Of a stretch of 64,000 bases of DNA, positions 22,301 through 32,058 are shown in pieces. The notes under the pieces were generated by a model, which saw nothing but the letters and a program-made list of their open reading frames with translations, did no database searches and was not told where the DNA came from. This DNA is from Lonicera japonica (Eukaryota; Streptophyta; Magnoliopsida; Dipsacales; Caprifoliaceae). The stretch is taken from positions 14,622,073-14,686,072 of the forward strand of contig CM038471.1 of the NCBI GenBank assembly GCA_021464415.1. The letters are read 5' to 3'. Both the position numbers and the translations under genes were made by a program. Each line of letters opens with the position of its first letter. The first letter of the stretch is position 1.

Positions 22301-24626
22301 TCTGTTGGTCGGATTTTAACCCTAAAAGGAGGGTGAATAGGGTCTATGGCAAATTAAAAGTCATTCAAAAGTAAACTAAGATAATCAAGAAGTGTTTTGA
22401 ACAATTAATCAATGATTCAAGGTGAAATAATAACGAAAATAAATAAAGAGATAAAGATAAACCTCTCACAAGACTCTCTTGCTCACACAATGAGATAAAC
22501 CTCTCAAATACAAAATAGAATAAGTTTTGGTGACAAACTTCAATAGAATACAACTCCATCAGAGTAATTTGCAAAGGATTACAAGATGTATGCTCACTTC
22601 TAGAATTATAAAGATTTGATCAAAGGATAGAAAGTGAAATTGCTCAAATCAAGAATGTTTTGCTTAAGGATTGATTGCTTAAAGTTGTTTTGGAACAACG
22701 CTTGAAAGATTATGCAAGAGGGAACAACAGGCGCCTATTGTGCTTAACAACAGGCGCCTGTTTCCTCAAAACAGGCTCCTGTTTGTCACCTGACAGGCCA
22801 TTTTTCAAAGCTGCTTTTTCCTCCAAAGGTAAAATTAAAATGTATCAAACTAGGGTTAAAAAAACTTGCTAAAAAGAGGCTGGAGCTAAGTTTGATATTT
22901 GAAAGGACAATTGGATAAAAGTATGCATTAATGTTTTGAAAAGTAAGTCAACTTCTTGAGATTTGCATTTTATGACAAGTTTAAAAATTCTTCCAAAATG
23001 TGTCTTTCAATGACTTTAATGAAATAGGGATTTGAGCAATCTACTTTCTATGAAGATCAAATATTGATAACTTTACAAATTAAAAATCTAATTTGCACTC
23101 ACATAAAGTTAATTCTTTTTCTTGAATATAAACTTAAAGCTCTTAAATTTACTTTGCATTTTTGTGAGAAATCTTATACTTTATGAGAGTTTCTTGAATA
23201 GAATTTGTGAAGCCTTCTCAATGAATCTAATTGCATAATTAGTTAAACTAAATGGACAATACAAGTTAGATTAATAATCAAAATTAATACTGATAATCAA
23301 AATTAATATGAATAATCATATTATCAAAAACTTTGATTCAAAACCCTATTCTCAATTCGTCCAATGTTTTTCAACTAAGACCATAGCTCGCAGTTCTTGC
23401 GGTGTTTACAATTTGACTTTGTGGAATAAGTTGTCTCAAGCTCCTAGCTACACTCGCACTGAGAAGAATGGAGATGATATTTTTATTCAAATGAAAGCTC
23501 AAAGGGAGAAAGGTGCTAAAGGAAAGGTTATTTAAGGATTGTCGTGCCAGCGGACGAAAATGTATAGGCTTTCGATTTAGCCGAAAGAGAAAGGACTAAA
23601 GGGAATATTCAAAAAAATTATTCATAACCAGACATCGACCCAGGTTGACTTGTACATATCGCTTTCCCAACTGAGAAGGTTGCCTTTGGACACAGCTTAA
23701 TCTACTCACTTTAACTTTAAGACGTTTTTGCTCAGGTATGCATCCAGTCTTATAGACTACACTAATACAGAGGATTCGAGGGAGGAGAAAGCCAAAGTGC
23801 TCCAGCCGGAACCATGTTCCAGCCATAACACTCTACAATAGATTTTAAATTGTCTTCATCATGATCACGTGAAGATTCAACACAGCCAACATATTATTAA
23901 AAAGCAAGTTCATCTCGTAGAAAATTATTTGGCACTTCCGGAGTTTTAGCATGAGTACGATGTTAAGGCAAGTCCATCCGAACCTCAAGAAGCCAAAGAT
24001 GATTTAGAAGAAGAAGAAGATTCAGCTGAAAGTGATTTTGTATTGGAGAGTTTAGGTTCCGAGTATGGATGCAATGAGTGATCTTTCTAGTTTTTTAGGT
24101 TTATATTTAAGTTTTTTAGTATTTCTCAAACAAAATGACTGTTTGTTAAAACTAACTTTGTTTTACTTGTTTCTACATTATGTCTCTTAAACACTTTTAT
24201 TATCTTAATATGCTATGGTCATCTTTTTAAAATTCTTTGTGAATATGCTCTTGGTTGTTTTTTCGTTGTCTTTGGCTATTCGTCACAAAAAAGGGGAGAA
24301 GTGAGTTTATAAGTTTATGGGGAGTTGTTTGAGACATGTTTAACTATTGTTTTACATTATCGTTTTGATTATATCTCTCTTAGATATTCCTATGTGTTTT
24401 TTGTGGTATTTTGGTTTGAGTTGTGGTGTTTCAGGTTCGTATTATGTACATCCGTTGGAAGCTTGATGTGTTGGCAAGTGTCAAGGTTCTAGTTAATTGG
24501 TTTAAGCTCAAAGTGTCTTTGTATAATTATAATATCTCGTTTTGGATTGCAGTGTTATATTTATCAGGTCATTGAGTTTGCTTAAGATGTATTGTGTTTT
24601 TTCTCGGAATAACCAAAGGGGGAGTT
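22301..24626 (+). mobile_element. Decayed Ty1/copia-like (SIRE/Maximus type?) sequence
   Basis: The region starts with TTGGTCGGATTTTAACCC, a line I associate with plant copia-type LTR margins. It contains repeated GGCGCC boxes (ACAGGCGCCTGT near 22755) and ends with two polypurine-like tracts, AAAAAAGGGGAGAAG near 24290 and AAAGGGGGAG near 24615. The latter abuts the LTR at 24627. Such a pair of purine tracts after a decayed 3' ORF is typical of SIRE-like copia elements. No gag or pol domain remains recognisable, so the assignment is tentative. Confidence 0.4.
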
Positions 24627-25817
24627 TGTAAGGTTTATTTTATGTTGACTTAATTCCTTCGACGAAAACACATTATAATTTGTAAATCTTGTTGGGTCGA
24701 TCATAGTATCCAATGAAGGTTTTGTTACCTGAAGCTTACAAGGATCATGAAGTTGATGCTCATTTTATGGTAAGCTTGGTAAAGAATCTAGATTCAATAT
24801 CTAGGTGTTGATTATTAATCTAATTTTTTTTCAAGGATTTAATTCCATGGAAGTTCTTATTGTAAAAACTGAGTTTTCCATCTTTGGTAGGGTGGACCGG
24901 TACACATTGTACTTAGCGTTCCGATCCGGTTATAAGTTGAGGCTTTTCCATAGAAACTGATTCCTTGCTGGTGGACCGGTACACATAACTATTCTTGGAC
25001 TGGTTCGGTAGTAAAAGGTGGACCAGTACACATTATGCTAATATGGACCGGTCCCGCAAGGTTTTCTGGCCATCGAATTTTTATCTCAAAGTTCGATCCT
25101 TTAAGATTTGTTTCCTAATTCAAAAAGGAAACTAACTTTATTTTCTCTTATAAATAAAACCTTTTGGCCAGAATTCATTAACGCTCTTTTGCTATCAATT
25201 TTCACACTTTCTAAAGATCATTTTCACATCACACCACCTAGGGTTTTAAATCAACTTTCATTCTAAATTAATTATTTTACTCCAAGAACAAGATATTCGA
25301 ATCCCGCCATCGTTACGTGAGGCTGTCAAGGAGATCGGAGCGAGTCCAAGGCGTGTGATACGATGTGTTCTAAATCGAGAGATTCAAGAAAGAAACTGCT
25401 ATACTAGAGGTTATGTCTAGAGTTGTTCTTGATAGATTCAAGGATTGTACTTCTAATCGGTTAGTGATTAATCGAGTATGTACCTCTTGTGATTATTATA
25501 TATAATTGGTTGTTGAGGATTCGTCCTGCACAATAAGGATACCTCGTTATATCTTGTCTCAGTTATCTTTGATTGATTGATTTCCTTGATGCATGCTATA
25601 CAAGATTAAACAAACTTCTGAATTAAAATTGGTAGACTCTTAGGTTTATTTCTGCTATATTAATTAAATTGTTTTTACTTATAAATGAAAGAATAATATT
25701 CCTAGGTTAATTCACTCCGCACGCATTCTTAGTTTTTCATATAGGTTCAATTTTTCTTTGTATGATTAAATTCAAGTTTAAAGAGGTGAATTTGGTTATG
25801 TCCCTCTTCTTCAACAC
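24627..25817 (+). mobile_element. Copia-like LTR with TATA box and ACCGGT boxes
   Basis: It begins TGTAAGGTTTATT right after a purine tract, as a 3' LTR should. It has four GGACC(G/A)GTACACA(T) boxes (24890-25060), then a TATA box TTATAAATA near 25148 and a long leader-like piece. The right end is placed near CAACACA at 25817 but is uncertain; no target duplication was found. Confidence 0.45.
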
Positions 25818-26229
25818 ATTATCGTGCAATAGGCTTTCCTAGTGTTAGGCTATTTGAAAATGGGAGAATTGTTGAATAGAATATTAGCCTATAGCAATTT
25901 ATTTCCATTATTAAATTTTTATTCCTAAATGCATTTGTTGAGCTTCTTTTGTGATAATGTTAATTCTTGGCTTTTTTCATTTTGTTTCAAACAAGCTTTT
26001 GTACTCGGAATTGGTTCTGCTACTAGATAAGAAATAGACGACTGTTGACTTATACTATAGTCGTCCACCGACCAACGGTTAACTATCTTATAAGTCATCA
26101 ATTCACTGACGCCAACAAGAGCTAGGACATGATATACCAACTGGCCATTAAAGTCCCATTCCTTGTGCCCACCCCATTGCTTCTTTTGATTCTTATAGGG
26201 GGTTAACCTCACATGTGGTCTATCCATAA
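25818..26229. other. Unassigned interval
   Basis: A minus-strand frame (25925-26278, 117 codons) contains KKQWGGHKEWDFNGQLVYHV but matches no family I can name. It may be remnant retroelement sequence between two LTR pieces. Confidence 0.3.
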
Positions 26230-26797
26230 TGATGTGAACTGAGATCGTATTTCTATCCAAAACAAGATGGATCCGCAACCCTTAACGTTTAAAGACGCAA
26301 GAACTTTGGAATCACGCGAAGTTGGAGGTGGAACCTCGACCCAATTCTCTAGAATGAGAATGAACCTTGGTATAGTCGAAGACAAGCAATCAATCGATGG
26401 GTTAATTGATTGCTAAGTCGAAGAACAACAAGAACTCTAATTTTGGTTGTTCGAGTCGTTTTTAGAATGCAATAGGTGAAAACACTCAAATCTTATTAAT
26501 CAAAAGGCTGCTCAACACAATAATCTTATCTCCTTTAAATAGGAGAAAAAGTAATAAACCTAGCCTAAGCCCAATTTCGAAAATAAACAAAATAAAATGA
26601 AAAATAATAGTTTCCCACAAACTTTGGGCCCAAACAAAACTAAAACATAAATTAAATTTAAAATAAATAAAGCCTAGCCCAACCCATTTATCAAATACAT
26701 GTTTTAATCTCTTGGGCTGCTAATTGAACAAGCAATGTCTTTCATTATTGGGCCCGAGCTCCCTCAATGCTCCTCCATGCTTCAACTTTGCTCATCA
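26230..26797 (-). mobile_element. Diverged LTR M, related to elements I and J
   Basis: The plus-strand text follows the layout of the element I LTR: TGATG-GA start, ATCCGCAACCC, CGCGAA, a hairpin (26385-26414), a TTTAAATAGGAG core-promoter block near 26530, then a GGGCC-rich end. No primer site borders it on the left (element 3' side of the LTR), so it is a solo or broken LTR. The right limit is uncertain and no duplication was confirmed. Confidence 0.5.
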
Positions 26798-27003
26798 TCG
26801 CTTGGGCCATGGCCATAAATGTTTCCTCGATCTTCTATTTTTATTTCGACAGAATTGTCTCTTGAAGACGAAGGTGATGGTGTGTTCGTGGTTAGATTTT
26901 GGGATAATATCGATAAGGCATCGTGAATTGACTTTGATGATGGCTGTGGTTTGGTTGAGGGAATTGCTGGATGTGGCAGTGATTTAACCTACCTTTGATA
27001 CCA

Positions 27004-27234
27004 TGTTAAAACATATAAAACTAGAGAGAGATGGGAGAAATTGTATATATAATTGATTGAATTAATAAAGTACATAAGAGGAGGGCTCCACATATAGAGC
27101 TCAATAAGATAAAGAAAAGAAAAGAAACTAATCTAACTAGGAAACGAAAACTAAGAAATCCAACTAGGAAAAGGAAATTAAAGAAATAAGAAATAAAGAA
27201 AAAATAAAGAAAAGGAAATACAAATAATTTAACA
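27004..27234 (-). mobile_element. 5' LTR of a copia-like element (L), 231 bp
   Basis: Termini are TGTTAAA and TTTAACA. Immediately left on the plus strand is CCTTTGATACCA (26992-27003). Its reverse complement TGGTATCAAAGG is an initiator-Met primer site with two mismatches. This marks the LTR as the 5' LTR of a minus-oriented element whose interior extends left and is eroded. TAGTG follows on the right but no matching copy was found. It truncates the left side of LTR H. Confidence 0.6.
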
Positions 27235-27438
27235 TAGTGTTCCCACCTTATTGAAGCTAGATCCTCAAAGATTAAGTGTTGAATCAAGCTGAATTGAAGC
27301 AACCACAAATTTCCCCCAAAAGCTTGAACCCTAGCCATGGAGAATAAAGAACATAATAAAGAATATAAAGATTGAGGATGATTTGGTGGTGATTTTTGAT
27401 CTTGATGATGGATGGTTAAAGATCTCTTAAACCCTTAC

Positions 27439-28035
27439 TGATGCGATCCCGGATCGTCTTTTCTACCAGTTTGATGGATCCTCAACCCGTAGTCTATAAA
27501 CAGACTCGAACCTTGGAAAACGTCGAAGAGATGGAAGGCGGAAACCTCAACCCAACGCTTAAAGAAGCGCGAACCTCGGTATAATGAATGACACCACAAT
27601 CTAGTGTGATTGCTAGATTGATAAGTCAAGAACAATTGAATTTATTTAATTCAACATGTTCAACATGCTCTTAAAGAACACAAAGAGAAAGCTCTCAATT
27701 TAATTAATCATCAAAACTTTTTTTAAGAAAACAATAATGTGCCTCCTTTAAATAGGAGTAAACAAAACCTTAATCCTAATTCAACAAGGAAACTATTTCC
27801 TACTTAGAAAAGGAAAATAATAACACCTAGAATATTCCTAATGCAACAAGAAAACTAATAAACACCCTAAAATAAGCCCAAAATAATTCTAAAATAATAA
27901 TAACTCTAGGAAATAATTATCTATAATCCTTGGGCTTTAAGAAATATAAAATAAATAATTAAATTCTTCAGCCAGCCGGTCGTGACAACATGCAAGAACA
28001 TAGGGCTAATATCTTGGCTAGGCTAGATCACATCA
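27439..28035 (-). repeat. Element I 3' LTR (597 bp)
   Basis: On the minus strand it begins TGATGTGATC and ends GATCGCATCA. It carries a core-promoter-like CTATTTAAAGGAGG and the hairpin CAATCTAG/CTAGATTG at 27597-27620. Confidence 0.95.
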
Positions 28036-29036
28036 TTCCCCTTTTCTTCAAGAAGATTCGTCCTCGAATCTGGCCTACCCATTCCTCGATTCAGCCAGTC
28101 TTGAACAACTTCGGCATTCGAACACAACTTTGGAACTTGGAATCTCCCATGCCAATTGAATAAATATTTTGAATACTTCCCATTCTTCCATCGAAACTGA
28201 AGATGAGATAATTCTGTTCTTCCTTCCCATGAAAACAAATATTTCGAATATCTTCGACGCTTGATTCTCCTTACAAAGCAAAACTTCTCGAATTTCAAGC
28301 CATATTGCAATGCGATCCTCCGCAACTTGTTGAAGAAATCTAATAACATAAAGTTTGGATGAACATCAAAGCGATCCACTCCAATAAAATCAATGTGCTC
28401 AACATTGTCAACCTTCAACTCAGCTTGAACATCATCTCTTGGCTTTGCAAACAACTCATTCTCATCAACACCTATGGCTGGAAGTGCTTGCACTGTAACT
28501 TCATCATCTTTTTCTTCTTGCAAACTTGAAACTACACCTTCAACCCACAACTCACCTTCTTCAGCTGTCACTTCAATTTTCTCGATATCATCGATTTCCG
28601 GCTTGTTCTCTGATAGTGGCGTAGATATGGTTGGCTTTTCCTCCTCTTTACAATGACTTGATTCGCAAGATGTATTCGGACTTTGACTTGGCTCTAAGCT
28701 TCCCCTCTTCTTAGCTTGCTCATAGGTTTCGGCAAACATCTCATCAAACCTACGAATAAATTCATCATCAAACAAAGAAACCCTCTTCTTGCTACTACCC
28801 ATATTCTTGTCTCGAACCCGACTTTCTCTAACCTCACCACCATGTCTTCCATTAGTAACACCAGAATCCCATTCATCTTCAAATTTAACTTTACGAGGCT
28901 GACTTTTAAATTTCTCTTTAGGAGCTTTATTCAACCGCATGCGCCGTTCAATCTCTAATTGCGTTAATCGCGCACTATCGCGTTTAATCTCTTCTTGAAG
29001 CCACATTTCTCCATGTTCAAAATTTAGACAAGACAT
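28023..29036 (-). CDS. Element I ORF: remnant gypsy-type polyprotein ends, 337 aa
   Basis: A single open frame starts MSCLNFEHGEMW. It shares an N-terminal block (KRDSARL-QLEIERRMRL, about residues 18-36) and a second block (SLFDDEFIRRFDEMFAETYEQ) with the ORF of element J. The middle is acidic and low in predicted order. The C-terminal third has VEHIDFIGVDRFDVHPN, then a duplicated YSKYLFSWEGR / YSKYLFNWHGR pair. The ORF ends PDSRTNLLEEKGNDVI, an ending typical of plant Ty3/gypsy polyproteins. Protease, reverse transcriptase, RNase H and integrase are absent. The stop lies inside the LTR. It looks like a polyprotein with its core deleted, yet it stays open. Function unknown. Confidence 0.8.
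   Translation of the reverse strand: MSCLNFEHGEMWLQEEIKRDSARLTQLEIERRMRLNKAPKEKFKSQPRKVKFEDEWDSGVTNGRHGGEVRESRVRDKNMGSSKKRVSLFDDEFIRRFDEMFAETYEQAKKRGSLEPSQSPNTSCESSHCKEEEKPTISTPLSENKPEIDDIEKIEVTAEEGELWVEGVVSSLQEEKDDEVTVQALPAIGVDENELFAKPRDDVQAELKVDNVEHIDFIGVDRFDVHPNFMLLDFFNKLRRIALQYGLKFEKFCFVRRIKRRRYSKYLFSWEGRTELSHLQFRWKNGKYSKYLFNWHGRFQVPKLCSNAEVVQDWLNRGMGRPDSRTNLLEEKGNDVI
28036..28049 (-). other. Element I polypurine tract
   Basis: The minus-strand purine run GAAGAAAAGGGGAA is directly before the 3' LTR, the expected plus-strand DNA primer. It also codes for the last residues of the ORF. Confidence 0.85.
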
Positions 29037-30027
29037 ACTTACTGCAAAACAAAGATTAGTGCAATAAAGATAATCCTCACTACACTCCCTTTCGTGTTTC
29101 GCTCAAAGATGTCACTCTGATTTTACCGCTCGTGTTTGTCGCTCAAGAAAGATATACTCACAATTTTCTCTTTGGAACTTTTAAAACAAGTTGAATAATA
29201 TGAATATCACAAGTCCTCAACAACCAATCGCAAACCCAACAATTAGATTTAGACGCGTTCAACAATGTAATACCAAGGACTCAAGAAACCAAATTCTAGC
29301 AATATTAATGAGCCAAACGAATTTCTAGAATTGCTAGAATAAATGCAAGTAGATTTTCAAACGATGGCAACAAACAAATCCCTAATTAACGCAAATCAAA
29401 TATCCTATGACTTTCTAGATTTTTCCCAACTAAACGGAATTTATATTGACCAAAATCACAAGATTAAAACTCAACAAGAAGTATATCAATGAATAATCTA
29501 GGTTTTTTTTTTTTTTTTGAAATATTTAAACCTCCACAATTGAAACTTCAATGCAACAATATTCGAAAACCAACCCTAACAATAATCAAAATTCAATTCT
29601 AGGGTTTTCTTCCAACAAAGAAAATTTCAATAAATAATTTTTTTACTATTCACGCAGCACTATTCACAGCACTTTTTTTTAATGCAGGTGCTATCGTAAA
29701 ACAGCAATAACTTTTGATCTAACCGTTGGATCGGGCTGATTTTCGGATATGTTGTTCGGAACGCAATTTTAATATAATCGGGCGGAAAATCAGGACGATC
29801 CGAGGTCGTTTCGATAGCAAAAACCACTAATTTCGACAGTTCAACGGGATTTTGGAAAAAAAATCTGATTTGCAAACTTTTTTTTTTTTTTTTTTTTTCA
29901 GAATCTATAAACCCTAACACAATTTTTTTGGAATAAATTTAACAAGAATGAAGGCCTAGGGTTTTAAGAATCTACTACGAATGAAATAACAATAAACTAA
30001 AGATAGAAAACCTGGATAGAAAAGTTT

Positions 30028-30039
30028 GCTCTGATACCA
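30028..30039 (-). other. Element I primer-binding site (initiator Met tRNA)
   Basis: The minus-strand TGGTATCAGAGC is one base after the 5' LTR end, a perfect match to the standard plant initiator-Met primer site. Confidence 0.95.
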
Positions 30040-30040
30040 G

Positions 30041-30637
30041 TGATGCGATCCCGGATCGTCTTTTCTACCAGTTTGATGGATCCTCAACCCGTAGTCTATA
30101 AACAGACTCGAACCTTGGAAAACGTCGAAGAGATGGAAGGCGGAAACCTCAACCCAACGCTTAAAGAAGCGCGAACCTCGGTATAATGAATGACACCACA
30201 ATCTAGTGTGATTGCTAGATTGATAAGTCAAGAACAATTGAATTTATTTAATTCAACATGTTCAACATGCTCTTAAAGAACACAAAGAGAAAGCTCTCAA
30301 TTTAATTAATCATCAAAACTTTTTTTAAGAAAACAATAATGTGCCTCCTTTAAATAGGAGTAAACAAAACCTTAATCCTAATTCAACAAGGAAACTATTT
30401 CCTACTTAGAAAAGGAAAATAATAACACCTAGAATATTCCTAATGCAACAAGAAAACTAATAAACACCCTAAAATAAGCCCAAAATAATTCTAAAATAAT
30501 AATAACTCTAGGAAATAATTATCTATAATCCTTGGGCTTTAAGAAATATAAAATAAATAATTAAATTCTTCAGCCAGCCGGTCGTGACAACATGCAAGAA
30601 CATAGGGCTAATATCTTGGCTAGGCTAGATCACATCA
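30041..30637 (-). repeat. Element I 5' LTR (597 bp)
   Basis: Same sequence as 27439-28035 as far as I can see by eye, with TG...CA termini. Identity implies a very recent insertion. Confidence 0.95.
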
Positions 30638-32058
30638 CTTACTATAATTAAGCTCTCACCTCTCTCTAAACTTCTTTAATGGCGTGAGGACGAATAGGGA
30701 TGAAAGGGGGAAGAAAGAGGCTTAAATATCTATTCCAAAATGGCCAAAAGACTCGTTGCCTCCTCTCTGATCGATTAGAGGAAATTCTACACAAAGTTCC
30801 CACTTTGTCATGCTCCGTTGAGCCTCGAAACGATGTTATCTCAACTCAGACCAAACATGGAACTTGTAAAGGGAAAAGAGAGGAAACTCTAGCCAGAAAT
30901 AGGGAGTCATTTGGACTTATTATGAGAAAGTTATAGCCTCTCAAAGTTGGCTAAAAGCTCATTTTGATAAAAGTTTAATTTTCGTCGTTAGTCACCAAAT
31001 TCGACAACGGCTTTTTGAAATGCATTCCAACCTTGGATGCATACTTAATATCATCAAAATGACTTACTAAAGTGTTGGATCAACTACAAAGGTTCCAAAA
31101 CAAAAATCAACTCCTCCAATGGAGATTAGGCCTTAATCAGACTTAAGATAATGATTAACAAGGAAACAAAATGCGGGATATTAATGGCCTGGTCAAGATT
31201 CAGCCATTTCGAGGTTCATTTTTGGATTAGAAAGTCATATGATGGTGCAGCAGTCACAATGATCGATCATGGTCCACCAGAATGCAATTTTTATGTTCAT
31301 GATTGATTATGCTTTCAGTCACAGCCCGTTTTGACCATCTTTGACCCGATTTTTCACCCATTTAGCACCTTAAAGTCCCCATTTTTGGACAAACACCACA
31401 CACTACACCTTAGAAGGTTCTAAAGAGATATAATGAAGGATTCTTGAGGGCTTTTCACATTGATACAAGATTTGGGGCCAATTTCACACTATTTATCATC
31501 TTCAACCTCCATTCCACCATTGGAACTCAAAGAAAAGAGCTAGGGTTTTGAGATTTTGGTGTCTACTCCTTTTCAAGCTCTTTAAACTTGTGGGATATCA
31601 TCAATAAAGGTGGGAACATTAATACTGAAACCATGATTTCAACTTTTGCTTGTTACATTAAAGATTTCTTTCAAAAATGGGGATTTTTGATATAAACCTT
31701 AGGTTTGTGATGTGTATGAGAGTGGGCTTAGTTTAAGGTTCAATTAATTGTTCATAAGGATATATGTATTATTAATACTTATCATGCTATGAGCCATATA
31801 CTCACATATACACATCATACCCACTTTATTTGTTAAAAGTATGAACTAGGCTTGAGGGGATTTTTAAATGGTGTTTAGAGAATGATTGGTTATGGGTAAT
31901 AAAGGGTACGTAGAGATACGTAATTATGTCATTAATTGTAAGTGTTAAACGCTACCCTTGAGTTTTACACTAAGTCCCTCTAAGGTAAAACGATATACGT
32001 TAACGTCGAGTCTTATAGCCTATGAACACTATTGTGGGAGATTGGATAGGACCACGTA

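Larger units (their letters stand above)
27439..30637 (-). mobile_element. Element I: young non-autonomous LTR retrotransposon
   Basis: A complete 3199-bp element inserted in LTR H. A perfect duplication CTTAC lies at 27434-27438 and 30638-30642. Its two 597-bp LTRs look identical by eye. It has an initiator-Met primer site (30028-30039), a polypurine tract (28036-28049) and one 337-codon ORF between them. No reverse transcriptase, RNase H or integrase is present, so mobilisation would need enzymes supplied in trans. It is related to element J and LTR M. Confidence 0.95.
27235..31185 (-). mobile_element. Partial LTR H (long-LTR family), interrupted by element I
   Basis: H is in two pieces, 27235-27438 and 30643-31185. 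The minus-strand start reads TTAATATCCCGCAT near 31183, resembling the TGTAATACCCCG start of copy A but lacking intact TG. It contains the imperfect palindrome CTCTGATCGATTAGAG (30765-30780), a TATA-like AGATATTTAAG downstream, and GTTCCCAC at 27239-27246 (donor-side motif in reverse). The remaining 3' two thirds are lost at the junction with LTR L. Confidence 0.7.

Noticed and set aside
25925..26278. 117-codon minus frame (KKQWGGHKEW)
   Set aside because: No family match and it overlaps an LTR margin; too weak to call a gene.
27435..27635. Minus-strand frame MFLTYQSSNHTRLWCH, repeated at 29956-30237
   Set aside because: It is simply the LTR of element I read in one frame; both copies are LTR sequence. 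The look of a duplicated gene is explained by the two LTRs.
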